In this document: piece after piece, positions 47,601 through 60,200 of the stretch | Layout: every line of letters begins with the position of its first letter | How positions within the stretch are numbered: the stretch's first letter is position 1 | Source of the DNA: Dryas octopetala | Lineage: Eukaryota; Streptophyta; Magnoliopsida; Rosales; Rosaceae | Length of the DNA stretch: 64,000 bases | Assembly: GCA_963921425.1 (NCBI GenBank) | Contig: OY992836.1 | Location: 5,595,825-5,659,824 of the forward strand | Reading direction: 5' to 3' | Notes under the pieces: model-generated | Database searches by the model: none | What the model was told of the DNA's origin: nothing | Seen by the model: only the letters and a program-made list of their open reading frames with translations | Made by a program: the position numbers and the translations under genes

Positions 47601-48838
47601 CTACTGCTATTGTACTATTCCTTGAAATGATTAATAACATTTGTTCATAAAAAAATAAATCTTCTCAGAAGATTAGCCTTGAATTAAGCTAACCAAACAA
47701 TAAGCCTTAAATTAAGCTACTTAAAGAACTAAACCTTAATTTTGGCAATGACAGTTTCTTTTCTCCTCTGTTCTTTCTCTATTCTAATCACATCTACACA
47801 CTCAACTCCCTTCAAATAAGTCAGCATAATTTGAAATGCCAATTTCAGCATACAGTCAATCTTGTTGTCCTATCAAAATTCAAAAATATTTCTAGTTGGG
47901 AATTTCATTACCATAAGAAATTCAAACAGGGCGTACCGCCTACTGGCCTAGTTCTTTTATCAAAACCAAATAAATCACATATTCACAAGAATTGGAAAAT
48001 CGTTGATTTTTGTAGAGAAACGATCATGATTGGGTTTTCTATGCATACTCTGTACCTTCTTTAAAGTAAAAAATTTTAATAAATTTCTACTTTCACAATT
48101 AATATAAAATGAAACCTAATATGATTTTCATTCACAAGAATGATAATGCTAACAGACATTTCATTTTTTACTTATGTCTCATCCTTCAGAAAAGAGTACA
48201 CTTATTCTGGCTTTAATTTTTTCATTCCCCTAAAATTCTTATCTTGTTTATTATCTCTACATTATGCCAGTCACCAGCACCTAAGTCAAGCATTCTATGA
48301 AATTTTGTTTCTCTAAAAAGAATAAATTAGAAATTAAACTGAAGAAAAGCTCAACTCAGCCCAGAGGCTAGACCCTCTCGCTTCCTTTGGCATTTCCCAC
48401 ATTTTCTCACCAACCAAACACCTCAAATAACTTGAGAGAAAAACAAAATAAACAAAATAGAGAAGTAATTAAAATTTTCATTTTTTTGAGGGGACTGACC
48501 TCGGGGCTAGACTTGGTTTGCTTCTGAGACATATCGAGCTTACCCTTCTCAAGAGTAACCGCACCCAACGCACCAAACTTTCCCTTCATAACCGGACCAA
48601 AACCAGCAGTCGCCGATGGAGCCACGAAGCAGCGCTCCAACATAGACATGGACTCTCCATCCACCGCATCCGAAGTCGACGGAGGCGCACAGCACGCCCT
48701 CACAGCCAGACCTCTCCGTAGCTTACTAGCTACCAACTGAGCAACCGGCTGGCCCGGTGGACCCATCAGCTTCGGCTTCGTCGGCAGCTGAGTGTTTATC
48801 GGCATGATTTGAGCTGTTTGGAACACTGCGTGCGCCAT
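38691..48838 (-). CDS. RETICULATA-RELATED protein (DUF3411), chloroplast envelope
   Basis: Eight exons by GT/AG sites and phase, in transcript order: 48838-48500, 45164-45000, 44886-44794, 44686-44571, 40859-40761, 40671-40366, 39864-39700, 38979-38691; 1572 nt, 523 residues, no stop. Residues 1 to about 50 look like a plastid transit peptide. Residues 114-168 are Gly-rich then acidic (GGGDGGDDDGDDDDYFDDFD). DUF3411 follows to about 470: LFDRKFVDAVLNEWQ, LVSSAQMVKFLATNARPTTT, LADPAFLYRLLLEQAATIGC, DLALINVLTV (membrane segment), APCRSYGNTFRFDLQNTLQK, YGAFLGLYANLRYQLLCG, RILNVQLGERSRLAWLG, SKNAIVSGLGLLGIKEG. The tail is basic (RRKRIIRKK). Arabidopsis RETICULATA proteins sit in the plastid envelope and affect mesophyll growth and leaf reticulation. 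The exact RER paralogue is not assigned. The gene looks intact. Confidence 0.93.
43010..43240 (-). mobile_element. LINE 3' end
   Basis: In reverse complement it reads TCTAATTGGGAGGCTCTC, then TTAATGAAACTCTTGTTCTC, ATC and a short A tail, the usual 3' end of plant L1-type LINEs. Related to 43330-43760 in the opposite direction. Confidence 0.65.
43330..43760 (+). mobile_element. LINE fragment with zinc-binding C-terminus
   Basis: The frame 43333-43551 contains GVLWVIWMEINKRIFYDV and FRDYLFSAIMSNWEA, the end of the LINE reverse transcriptase protein (zf-RVT-like region). A 3' UTR follows to about 43760 (TGTACTATGTACTTC, TTTAATGAAAGTG). 5'-truncated, as usual for LINEs. Confidence 0.72.
43905..44115 (+). 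repeat. Copia-type polypurine tract and LTR piece
   Basis: CAACTTGAGGGGGAT followed by TGTTAAAGAATAAAAG (43931 on) is the usual polypurine tract and LTR start of a Copia element. Only this end is seen; the outer LTR edge is not fixed. Confidence 0.55.
45530..45730 (-). mobile_element. tRNA-derived SINE 1
   Basis: In reverse complement: TGGTGGAATGGTCC (A-box, about 45702-45715) and GGGTTCAAATC (B-box, 45662-45672), about 35 bp apart as in a pol III promoter. The body continues to an AAAAGAAAAAAAG end near 45530. Confidence 0.72.
46611..46780 (-). mobile_element. LINE-like 3' end
   Basis: In reverse complement it ends TTGTATGAATATATTCATCA, TCTTTCCTAT and an A tail, the pattern of a plant LINE end. 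The coding part is not recognised; a frame extends to 46979 without known domains. Confidence 0.4.
47222..47440 (+). mobile_element. tRNA-derived SINE 2
   Basis: GGTCAAATGGTGGCACC (A-box, 47231-47247) and GAGTTCAAATCTCA (B-box, 47276-47289) at pol III spacing, then a body ending in ATAAAAAAATAAAAAAAT. A diverged tail repeat (ATTCAATAAGTTTATGTTAG) follows to about 47500. Distinct family from SINE 1. Confidence 0.75.
47570..47665 (+). mobile_element. LINE-like 3' end
   Basis: TTGTACTATTCCTTGAAATG, TTGTTCATAAAAAAATAAA resembles the 3' ends of L1-type LINEs. Very short, so the call is tentative. Confidence 0.35.
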
Positions 48839-49297
48839 CTCCTCCTTTTGTGCTCTCTAGAGAGAGAAAAGTGAAGAGCCAAAGAGAGGAACAAGGGGTT
48901 GGGGAATTGGGGGTTTTGATGGGATGAAAGCCGACTAGGCGAGGACAACTCAATCCGAAAGCGTAGAGGATTTTTTTTTTTTTTTTTTTTGTCTTCCTTC
49001 TTTTAATTTGTTCTGACCAGGTGAGTTGATTAGGATATTTTGATGAGTCGACTCGGCCGGCCTGGGTTTTAGGTGGTGAATTGGGGGTCATTGTCAACGT
49101 GTCATTGCCTCATTGCTTAACTGCTGCCCACCCAAGCGACGTACCGGCTGGTCTTATAAGCATCACCTGTTCGTCATTGTTTGAGCGGTTGAGCCTTTAA
49201 TTAATTATGTGAATTTATATTGAATGTTTATATTCTCACTCCATGCCCAATTTTCCTATTTATCTTATTTTTACACATTTTATTAAATTTTTTAAAG
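48839..49297 (-). promoter_or_regulatory. RER 5' leader and promoter region
   Basis: On the minus strand a CTCTCTAGAG-containing leader precedes the ATG (48838). T22 at 48970-48991 is an A tract on the coding strand. No clear TATA box. The plus- and minus-strand frames here are noise. Confidence 0.45.
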
Positions 49298-49601
49298 AGT
49301 GTTGTTATATACACACCTCACTTCCTCTTACTACACAATACACACCCCTCCCTTTGAATTTTTGAAGTTACAAATTTGATCTAATATGAAAAGACAATAA
49401 AGGATAATAGGAAAAAAAAAAATAGAACACCCCACCCTTAGCCACTCCCGCCGTCGGCAAGGTGGCTGGAGGTTCAACCTGCCCATTCCCCTCTCTCTTT
49501 CTCTCCCTTCGCACTCTTCTAGCTTCCCTCTTTTTCTCTCTCTCTCTCTCTTCTATCCCTCTCAGTCTGGTCTGTTGCAGAGGTCGGTGACCTTGCTGGT
49601 G
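49298..49601. mobile_element. Left end of a TIR element related to 1851-2855
   Basis: AGTGTTGTTATATACACACC at 49298 resembles the 20-bp end at 1851 (most bases match). CACACCCC, a CT-rich run and a PuPy core follow as in that element. The right end is missing; it stops at the TGTAACACCC boundary (49602). Confidence 0.5.
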
Positions 49602-52600
49602 TAACACCCTAAATCTTATTGATTTTGGTTAAGGTGGTGTTACCAAATTAATCACTTAGTTTAGAACTAATGTTCACTTTTTTCAACTTGTTATGGATTT
49701 GATTCACATGTTTAGATCAATGGAAAGTTACTTTCTTTTATACACTTGTAATGATTCAAATTATATGCTTATGCTCATTTTTATTTCCATAATTTGTTAA
49801 ATGGTTATACATGCACAACTTTTCTTGTGGAAACACATAAGTTGCTTAAATGTTTTATTTGTTTTTCTCGGATCACATGTGCATTTAGACCTATGCACAT
49901 GTGTAATTTTATACTTGAATTAGGTTTAGAATATCAAGAGTTGACCAAAGGAATACCAAAGAACCAACAAGTTGACCTTAGAAACCCTAGCATTGACCGG
50001 CCTACACAACTAAGGCTAAAACCTCAAGTTACTTGAGTGAGAGATAAAGAAAATAGCCATAGCATGAGATGTTGATTATGACCAAAATTGGAGGTTGAAT
50101 GTGCTCTCGAGTTAAGGAAAGAAAAAGAGATAAGAAAATAAATGATGATTTTTGTTTAAAGTGAATTTAAGCAAGGAAAGAAAGTAATGGACTTGGATTG
50201 GCTAATGAGCGGAAAATCCTATTGATTGCAGCTTTCTCCAGACCTCCGGGAAAAGCATGAAAAAAAGGCTCGAAATGGTACGATCCCTCCATCAACCCAG
50301 AATGAAAGGGGCGATCGCGTAGTTCTTGGTCTGTGAAGATACGTTGTTAGGTGCTCCGTTTTATTTTCTGAATAAACCTAATCCATTAGGCTAAATACTC
50401 ATTAAGCTAGGCCTTAAGGGACTTGCCAGCCACTTAGAGCCCTCTTAGGAAACCAAAAGCCCTTACAAGCCATCCCCAAGACTCCTTGTTCACGCAAAAA
50501 CTGAATATGAAGAAGTGACTTTTCAATTTCCCTCTAACAACCATATCCTTCCCTATTAAACAAAGCCTTCATTCAGACAACCATTCCCACATTCAATTCA
50601 GGGTCCAACGAGAAAAAGAGAAAGAGAGAAAAAAAAAAAAAAAAAAGAGATAAAGAGGAAAGAAAAGGAATTCAAGAAAGTAAGGAGAAGGAGAAGTGCA
50701 GCCTAAACTACCTTCGAAGGGATTCCTAATAAGGAAACCTCCAAACCAGTCTTTTAAGTTCTTCAATATCAGTTCTTAGGATTAAAATGATGGTAGGATG
50801 ATTGAGATAAGTTGCATTTCGAAAATCAATAGGTTTCATGTTTCACAACCCTTGTTTGGTTATTTTTAAGGGAAAATTTTACAAACATGACACATACTTT
50901 GATGGTTGTTTCATTTCAGGACATTAATTTTGCTTTGTGTTAATGAATGACACATACTTTCATTTTGTGTCAATTAAGTACCATATTTTTTTTCAATTTT
51001 TATCTCAACTTTGGCCCGACGTCGGACCTATCAAAACTCTACCAAATTTAGCAAACTTATACTTGGTTTAAAGATATGCATTTCCTCTTTACAACCATAT
51101 AAAGATCACTCAAATCGGATCTTTACAATTTTAGATAATCGGCCCCAAAGTAAGATACCCGAAATTATCCGATTTTTCAAATTTTTTCTCAGAAGTCCGA
51201 TATGACAATTTCGGGTACCCTACTTTTGGGCCAATTATCTGAAGTTGTAGATGTCCGATTTGAGTGATCTTTATATGGTTGTAAAGAGGAGATGCATAGC
51301 TTTAAACCAAGTATAAGTTTGCTAAATTTGGTGGAGTTTTGATAAGTCTAATGTCGGGCCAAAGTTGAGATAAAAATTGAAAAAAATATGGTCCTTAATT
51401 GACACAAAATAAAACTGTGTCCTTCATTAACACGAATCAAAATTAATGTCCTGAAATGAAAGAACCATCAAAGTATGTGTCATATTTGTAAATTTTTCTC
51501 TATTTTTAAACTTTTTGACCTTACTGCCATGTTTTCAATGTTTGCCTTAATTCTTTTGGAATTTGACAAAATTGTTTTAATGTGAGAAACTAGACATTTT
51601 AACCTTTTTTTAGAATTTAGAATCAATAATCACTCAAATGAAATTTGTTATGAATTTATAGTGAATTTTACAAGTTTATGCATTTTATGCATGTTTTCAC
51701 AAAAGAAAGCATTAAATTTTTATGCACGAATTTTGATACACTTGAAATTTTGATTTTGAAATTTTTACAGTAGCTTTTAAATGTGATTTCAAACCTTTTT
51801 CAATTGGTCTCACTCAATTTGGTTCAGTATACACACAAAAATGAGAATTTTGACCAAATGAACAGTGATTATGCAGAAAATTGGTTTCTAGTGTGAGATT
51901 TAGCACTTTGAAAACCTCATTTTCACAACTCCAAATGCTTTAAAAAAAACATTTTACATGAGTGTTAGCATGTCTACTAGTTTCTTATGAAAAATCTTGT
52001 TCAAATAATTTTTGTACTATTTTATAAAATTCATGGAGTAGGTGCTACTCTTTTGACATTTTTAAGATTTCAATGAAGTGTCAAACTGTCATTTTCCATT
52101 TTAGGACCTTTTGGCCTAAACTCTTGGTTTGAGCAAGTCAAAAATCACCACTGGGAATGTTCTAGGAACAAGAGGGAGTCCAATTACCCCTGGATTGAAA
52201 TTTGGGTTGTCAAACCCCTTGTTTTTCAAAATAAAACCTTGATTTTGGTTTATGTAGCATATCCATTTCTTTGTTATGGTTTTGTTGATGCCTTTAAGCT
52301 TTCAATCATGCTTCAATACATAATTTAGAACTTGTGAAGGGTTAGACTTTAATTGTTTTTTTATTTTGAAACCTCGGATGCAACTTAGCTTGTCCAATAA
52401 AACATTAAAACCTAGAAAACCCTAATTTTGTTTATAGGATGCCCTTTCTGATTTTGTTATCTTTTAAAATAGGGAAACAACCTACTTGGAGTTGTAGTAA
52501 GGGCAAGGATTACAATTGAGGTAGGGGAGCTAGTCCACCTAAACTTTATGTTTTGATTATATCTATATGTATATGTATTTATATATATGCATGTGCTTGG

Positions 52601-54581
52601 TTTTTGATGCTGCATACTTGTTATCGAATTAAGTGTGGATAATTTGATTTATTTCATGCATTCCTTGCAGCAATAATATGTCATGATAAGTATCTATAAG
52701 AAATTGCATAACTCTAGCCTTAGGTAGATTTTCTGTAAACACTTAGTAATGGCTGCCTACTTTGTTTAAGAAAAATCAAACATGTGAAAGCATGTTGATG
52801 ACTTAAACTTACTTTACCATGCTTGGGAGAATCAATTGTTCAATAAAAGTTAGTCTCAACTGCCTTGGTTTGTATGAATTATTGGTTTGGATAGCAGGCT
52901 TTAGTGTTTTAAGTAAATCAATATGAGAGGCTATATTAATGACTTCAACTTGCTTTAAGAAATAAAACTCACTGATTTAGATTTAAATTGAAACTAAAAT
53001 GAACTCACACTTAGAATGAGACAGTAGGAGCTGCATAATTGGGAACAACTCTAAGGGAAACCTGAACTGGTACCATCACTTTTTAATGATGCATGATTTT
53101 AGGCTTGTGAAACTAGCAAGGCTTAAAATCAAAAGTTATGTTGCATAAGTTGGTAATTAGGTAATATGTTTGGTTTCAGATTAAGGTTGATTTCAGTTTA
53201 ATAAGTCAATTTATTGCTTACATTTTATTAAACACTTCTACTATAGTATGTATATGTGAACTGTGAAATAAACTTGAAATTACATATTTGAAACTGTCTA
53301 TGGTTAAATACATATGCATTATATTGAATTGGTTCATTTGGGGCAGATTTCCTTGCCAAGGGATCGATCTGCCATTGCATTACATTAACATTCATAGATA
53401 TTGAATAAAAAATGTATACTCTAATGTGTTTTGAGTGTTTGGACTTCATAATTAGAGATGAGAGGGTAAAATGAAATTTTATCCTTATGTTCAATCCCCT
53501 GAAAGTCTGCATACAGGTTTTATCTAGAGTTGGTTATGTGTTTTAAGAATATGCTAGAGGGGAAAAAAAAAATAGGATTATCTACTTTCAATAAAAGACA
53601 TCTCACTATCTAGACCTACTTAATTATTAGTAGGATATGAAGATAGGAGTAATGAAAATTACAAACTAGGGACAAGTCCACTGTATTTGAATTTTGACAG
53701 GTTGAGTTTGTCTTAGAGAAAAGGTATGCATTGCATTGTACTTTATTTTTAAAACATGCATTTACATTTCATGAATTAATTTATGGTTAATTGTGATACT
53801 CGTTGAAAATATGCAAATTGCTATTACAACCTGAGACCAAGGAATGATCTCCTTGATTGTTTTATATCATTGTCTTGTGCTAAGGACCTCAAACGAAGTT
53901 AATGTGCAATCTTGTTATAAGTTTCACATAGTTTACTTTGTTTTGAACATGTTGATATTGTTTGGATGTCTTAGAAATGTTATGTTTACAAATTTGGCCA
54001 GTTTGACAAAAATGTTTAATTAAAGTCTTACTTTCTTATCTAAACTACTTTGAAATGTTTGGAAAATAATTTGGACTAGTTGAGTGTGTGATAAGCTGTT
54101 TTGGTGATGCTCACCCTTACAAAGTTTATTAAGTGCAAGAAACCTTAGAATTTAAGATGGTTAGCTTGGTGGATCTTACAAGTTTTGAAGGAGGAAGGAT
54201 CAACAAGAGAGATAGGTCTCAAAGTGTAGAAATTTCAACACCACCACCATCTCATTACTCGAGTGAAGGGGATCCTAGCATAGATGAGTGTGTAACAACC
54301 CCTTTTCTAGCTTATTTTACCTTTATTTTGTCCTTTGATTAAGAAATCTGTTGATTGATGTTCTAAGGAATAGAATGACTCATTACTCATTACTTGTTTT
54401 GGTATTTTAATTTTATAACTAGTTTTCCATTTAAGAAATGTTTAATTAATTCCCTTTTATTTTGTTGCTTCATTCACTGAATTTTAAAGCAAGGGGTTTA
54501 TATTTCTATTTCATAAATTCATTTTTAAACTCTCAAGCTCACTACTTAAACAATTTATAGATATGATCAATCTGTAACATG
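49602..54581 (+). repeat. Long gypsy LTR-type DNA (Tekay-like start)
   Basis: TGTAACACCCTAAATC is a Tekay-type LTR start. The next 5 kb, apart from a MULE hairpin, has no coding sequence and is AT-rich as such LTRs are. GTGTAACA at about 54290 may be the far end, but no matching flank duplication was found. The frame at 54133-54342 is not recognised. Confidence 0.45.
50870..51500. mobile_element. MULE-type fold-back element, 631 bp hairpin
   Basis: GGGAAAATTTTACAAACATG and, in reverse complement, GAGAAAAATTTACAAATATG open two arms of about 300 bp that match nearly throughout (CATACTTTGATGGTT, CAACTTTGGCCCGAC, ACAACCATATAAAGATCACT). A perfect 9-bp TATTTTTAA flanks it (50861-50869, 51501-51509). 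Only about 30 bp in the centre is unpaired. Non-coding. Confidence 0.93.
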
Positions 54582-54586
54582 TCTGA

Positions 54587-57287
54587 TGTAACACCCTGAA
54601 TTTTCGGCTTACGTTAATTTTGTTATTTTAACTTTTTAACCTTGTTCTTAAGGTTTGTTTAAAGGAATTGAAATTTTCCTTAACTTTTTTTTAACTAACC
54701 AAGACCTTTGATTGTGGTTCTAGAATTTAGTTACTTAGAAGTGAATTTTAGAGAAAGGAAATTTAAGAGTTTGGTGATTATTTTATTTATTTTCATTTTT
54801 TGGAATTAAATTATAAGAGGGGGATTTTTCATAATTTTTCTGGAAGTGATTTAATAATTTTGAGACTATAGGAAATTAGCACTCATCAATACTAGTCCGT
54901 AGGATTTTTCGAGGAATTATTTGGAGTCCCAAGCTATTTTTGATGAATTTTCGAAGTTTGAGAAATTAGAAAAAATAGGAAATGAAATGAAAAGGAAAAT
55001 CTTGCTGACAAGGTTGACAAACAGCAACGTTACACGCGCTTATTGGCCTAGAGGCACTGACGAAGCAAGTGCACGGAAGCAATGGTGCGCTGCACCACAC
55101 GCATGGAAAGCCTTGTTCTAATCCTGACCGCTCAAATTCATTTAAGTGAGTTAATCTGAAACGTCCATTTTAAGTGAAAATTCGATCAGATTCGGATGAG
55201 TTGCGTTGACCCATGCCTCGACCCGATTTGACCCGCCGGACTATCCATTTCCTCTCACAAAATATCCATTTTTCTGACCCGTTTACCCACTGGACCCGGT
55301 TCGTGTTTTAATCCTTGTTTGTGCATTTTTAGTGAAATTTGTCCCACATTGGAAACTTATAACTTCTTCACACCCCCTTATGCCTATAAATCAAGACCTT
55401 TGTACCTCATTTTTACTTGCACCAATAAGTGAAGTTAGAGTTATTCACTAATTTGTTCTTTGGGAGTCTCTCTAAGAAGAGACATACCAAAATGAAAGAA
55501 AATTCTAATAATTTAAAAAGTTTTCTTTGGAGACCTTGCCAAGGAGGAGGAGTTCCTAGGAGTGGAGTTGAGCTTTGGAGGTCTATAATCGTGTAAGTAT
55601 TTTATTATTTTTGCTTTATTTATTTTTCTTATGCTTTAATATTAAGTTACATGCTTAGATTAATTAAGTATAATTTATTTATTAATTAAGCATGCCTAGG
55701 TTTATCTTGGAGATTTAATTGCTTAATTTATTTGGTTAATTAAGCATGATTAGTTGTAACCTTAATTTGAAGATTTAATTTAAAGGTTATTAACATGCTA
55801 GGTTTAACAAGTCCTATTGCAGAGATTAAATTGGATTTAAGCTATTATTCAAGTTTGATTAATTAGTGGAATATTTTGGAGAAATACTAATTAATTAAAT
55901 ACTTGGATATAGTACTTTGATTTGATTTATTCTAATTTGAATTAATTTGTGAAATTGTTTTGAACTAAAGCAATTAGTCAAGTGGTTTGACTTTAAGATA
56001 AAACTTGAAACTTAGAAACTCTAAAGAGTAGAGTTTAGCCCACTTAGGACTAGAGTATTTAGGAACGTGTGACCTAAAAAGATGGGTCATAACGAGATTG
56101 CATTGAACTTAACTTTTGACTAAGTTGTCGTATTGTCGACACTAGGAACACCAGTTACCGAATGATTTCTTTGTGACGTGACAAGAAGGCGATGGATTCA
56201 AAACAGATGAGGATGCATAGACTATGTAAGAGAGTACGTGAAAAACATTGGATTACAGGTAGAGAGATTTATCATACATTCCTGACTATGGACTTTGTGT
56301 ATGTTTGTGTTTTTAAATTATTATAACATGCTATTATTGTGTTTGGTTTGAGAGTAATGGTAGCCTCGTCGGTGACTTTGCTGATCTAGTGGCAGATGAT
56401 ACGATTTCTCAATTGCGAGTTTCTATCTCTATTTATCAGGGCGCTTTCGCTTTGGTAGCTGTCTTTTGCAGCTAACATCATAGTTGTACCTAATGTGTAT
56501 CGACCATCTAAGTTATTGTTATTTATGGGTTTTATGCATGTTTATCATATTGCTGTACAACCGAATTATAAATTTTTTGAAAGGATTTCAAAGGAAAAGT
56601 TTTGAAGAACTTGTTTTGGATGATTTAAGAATCCGACGGAAAAGGATTTACACTATGTTTTTCACTGTGAAAAGTTTTGTTGTTTTCAAATCTAGCAGAA
56701 TCCCTTGAGAGAAGCTATAAGCGTATGATATTCTTATCTTCTACATTGTTTTTGTGTTCGTTGTTTATTGGATGTTTTTATAGGTACGAGCATGATAAAG
56801 AGACAGACTTGGACGAGGGTCGAGCAGAGCAGCATCTTGAGACTTGTCAACTTCCTAGATTCAATTGGTGTTGTTATTTAATTGATATTTCGTGTCGAAT
56901 ATATTTTGTTCATTTTTCCTCCATCGATTGGAGATGGTTTTGAGTTATTTACTTTGATTATACATTTGCGTAGTTTTGAAACCTTTATTTTATGTTTGCC
57001 ATATATATTTTGAATTTATTTAATTCTTTAAGGTTACAATGAACTACCGTAACCTTGAGGGTTTGTTTTATAAAAAAGTTTTATTTTTACTTCACATGTT
57101 TTCCGCTATTTATTATCTCTTATTCAACCTATACTAAACCCAAAAGACTTAACTCGCCTTGAGTATTTTTGGAGATTAACACTTGATTTAGTGGTATTAA
57201 TCTCTTGGAACATTCAAGGTAGGTGCCTCTGTTGCATACTTGGGGTTCGGGGTTCGGGGTTCGGGGTTCGGAGTTCGGGGTGTGACA
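54587..57287 (+). mobile_element. Solo LTR of a Tekay-like gypsy element
   Basis: Starts TGTAACACCCTGAATTTTCG and ends GGGGTGTGACA, flanked on both sides by TCTGA (54582-54586, 57288-57292), a 5-bp target duplication. It carries a promoter-like TGCCTATAAATCAAGACC (55381-55398) and a leader with CTCTCTAAGAAGAG. No internal region remains, as left by recombination between the two LTRs. Frames inside are noise. Confidence 0.88.
57242..57281. repeat. 7-bp tandem repeat at the LTR end
   Basis: Five to six copies of GGGGTTC, one with GGAGTTC, directly before the TGTGACA end of the solo LTR. Confidence 0.85.
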
Positions 57288-57292
57288 TCTGA

Positions 57293-60200
57293 AGCTAAGG
57301 CAGCTACTACACCAGCTAAGTTGGTCTCATCCTCATTTCGTTTATATCTCATTAATGTACTTATTACAAAATCTCATGCACTCTCCAGTCAAGTAACACT
57401 CTGCTATGCATCCTTCTGGTCGTGCCTAATTTCTAACATATCCCTTTAATACTTTCATGTATCTAAATTAAAAAGAATAAAACATTAAAACAAGAAATAA
57501 CTTAAAAGAAAACACATATTATAGCAAATATAAATCATGTAAATTTAATATATGTACCTCTCAAAAGGCCGGGTACATCCAACGATACTGAATTGGTCCA
57601 CATAGTCTAGCTTCCCATGCTAAATGAATCGTAATATGAACCATAATATCAAAGAAAGAAAGTGGAAAAAATCTTTCAAACATGCATATATTCTCCACAA
57701 CTTCATCCTCCTATGTTTCTAGCATACTTTTGTCAATTACTCTTTGACAAAGTTTATTAACAAATGCGCACAATCGAAATATTGCATTTCATTGACCCTT
57801 AGATAAGAGACCTCTTATTGCTATTTACAACAACTGCTGAATTAGAACATGGTAGTCTTAAGTCCAACTAATTTGCATTCACTTAGTACTACACAATTAC
57901 TAATGTTTGAGTAGTAACCATCTGGCAACCTTAGATTAAACAACCTTCTACATAAAATTTGTTTCTCAGCCTTTAATAAACTGTGCGGAGCTGCAGGTAG
58001 GTAAAGCTTATTTCCTTATTCTTGTATGTGCAAATCATGCCGAATGCCCAAAGCTTGCAAATCTTTTCGAGAATTTAGGCTATCCTTTGTCTTACCAGTC
58101 ATATCTAACAATGTTCCTATAATACTTTCATAAATATTATTCTCAATATGCATCACGTCCATATTATGTCGCAAACCTAATTTCTAAAATTAAACAGAAA
58201 AAAGACATTAAGTACTTGAAAAATATTAACCATTTTTAAGAAAATTATGATTGACTATGAAAAGGCAGTTTTGAAATGCATGTCTTACCTCCCAATATGG
58301 CAAGTTAAAGAATATTGATTTTTTTTTTCCATACTTGTCTGGAGTCTTTCTTCTTTCTCTTTTTAGACATCTTTTCCCAATCATTTCCAACTTTTGTGCA
58401 TGCGTGTTGCACTTCTACACCTGTTAATATCCTTGGTCTCTCTCTCTCTCTCTATTATCTTCTTTCTCATCAAATCAAGACTTTTTTTTGCAAAATTCAT
58501 GACCAGGTGGAAGAAACTGTCTATGGCCCATATACACATTCTTCTTACTATAGGGTAATCTCAAAGAACATGTCGATCTCCAAGCTACATGCAAGACAAG
58601 CAAATTTTCCCTTTGTACAACATCCAGCCAAGTTGCCATAAGTCGGAAAATCATTGATGGTCCACATCAAAAAAGCCCTCAAATTGAAACTAAAACTAGT
58701 AAAAGCATCAAACATATTCACACCATCATTCCACAAGACACATAAATCCTCTATAAGTGGCTGGAAGTATACATCAATATCATTCCCTAGCTGTTTTGGC
58801 CTAAGGATTAGTAATGACAACATTAAATTTTCCTTAGACATGGTTGACCAGGGAGAAAGATTATATGTAACTAATATAACTGGCCAACAATTATATCTAG
58901 AGCTGAGGTTGCTAAAATGATTAAATCCATCTTAGGCCTGACCAAGTCTAAGGTTTTGCGCATCTGATGCAAAATCTGGCCATTTATTATCTATGATCTC
59001 CCATGTTGATGAATCTACTGGATGTCACATCTTTCCATCTTGACTTTTATGGGTATAATGTCATGTCAAGTCTTTTGCCATTTCAGGCAACTTAAACATC
59101 CTCTTCAATCTAGGTATTATCGGAAAATAACACAACACCTTTGCTGGAACTCCTTTATGGATACGATTAGTGCGTTCATTCACCTTCCATCGTGAAGAAA
59201 CACACTTGGGACATGTCTCATGCTTGTCTAAGTCTTTTCTAAACAAACAGCAATTATTTATGCATGCATTTATTTTCTCAAACCTTAGATTAAACATCTT
59301 AAGTAACTTTTTTGCCGAGTACATCGAATCTGGGAGTGTATTACCTTGCAAAACATATCAATCAAGGTTTGAAGAATGTCATCAAAGAACGTATATGTTA
59401 CACAATGCATAGCTTTTAGCTTGTATAAAATAATAGTAGTAGACAATTTCGTGTACTTAATTTGTACACCCTTTATATAATGGAGATTCAGCATCTTCCA
59501 CCTTGTCCATGAAATCCTCATCTCTTATTTGTGATGAGGAGTCTGCAATACCATCATCTTCAATGAAGACATCTCTATACATTGGATATGCTTCTGACAT
59601 TCTAATGTCATTATATTCTTCAACAACAAGTTCTTCTCCATGCCACACCCAAGTAGTATATGTATCTTCCATTCCCTTCATGACCAAGTGTGTATGCACT
59701 TGGTCAGGTAGTTGAAAACATTGACTTTGACAAACTATACAAGGACAAACTATCTTGTTTTGATTACCTCTACGTTATGTAGCTGCTTTTATAATTTTTT
59801 GCACCGTCTCTATATTCTTTTGATCGTCTATATTTCAGATAAGAAAAAAAATCTTAATCACTTAAACCAAATATAACATATAACATCTAAACAACTCCTT
59901 ACTAAGTTAAGTAATATAACCTATCAAATGTTAGCCAATCCTTGTCCATTGCACCTAGCCAAATAAATAATGAATGTTTGCTATTAATAAGGCAAAACAA
60001 GGAATAATCCTAAAATCGTCCACAATTCAGGGCAAAAATAAATTAAAGAACAAAGAGAAGGGAGTGAATTAAGGGTCATGGAGAAAATCAAAATCAAACT
60101 CTGATATAATTAGTAGTGGAAATAATTAGTGGTCTTAGCATAATTAGCAATTGGTTTATAACAAAAAAAAAAAAAAAACAAGAGAAACCCAGGTTTCACT

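Larger units (their letters stand above)
45165..48499 (-). other. RER intron 1 (3335 bp), repeat-filled
   Basis: Holds two tRNA-type SINEs (45530-45730 minus, 47222-47440 plus), LINE-like tails, and an LTR-like promoter with TCTATATAAACCC and TTCAATAAAA near 46270-46330. The frames here have no family likeness. Confidence 0.75.

Noticed and set aside
57242-57281. Telomere-like repeat
   Set aside because: GGGGTTC is not the plant telomere unit (TTTAGGG), and it is part of the LTR end.
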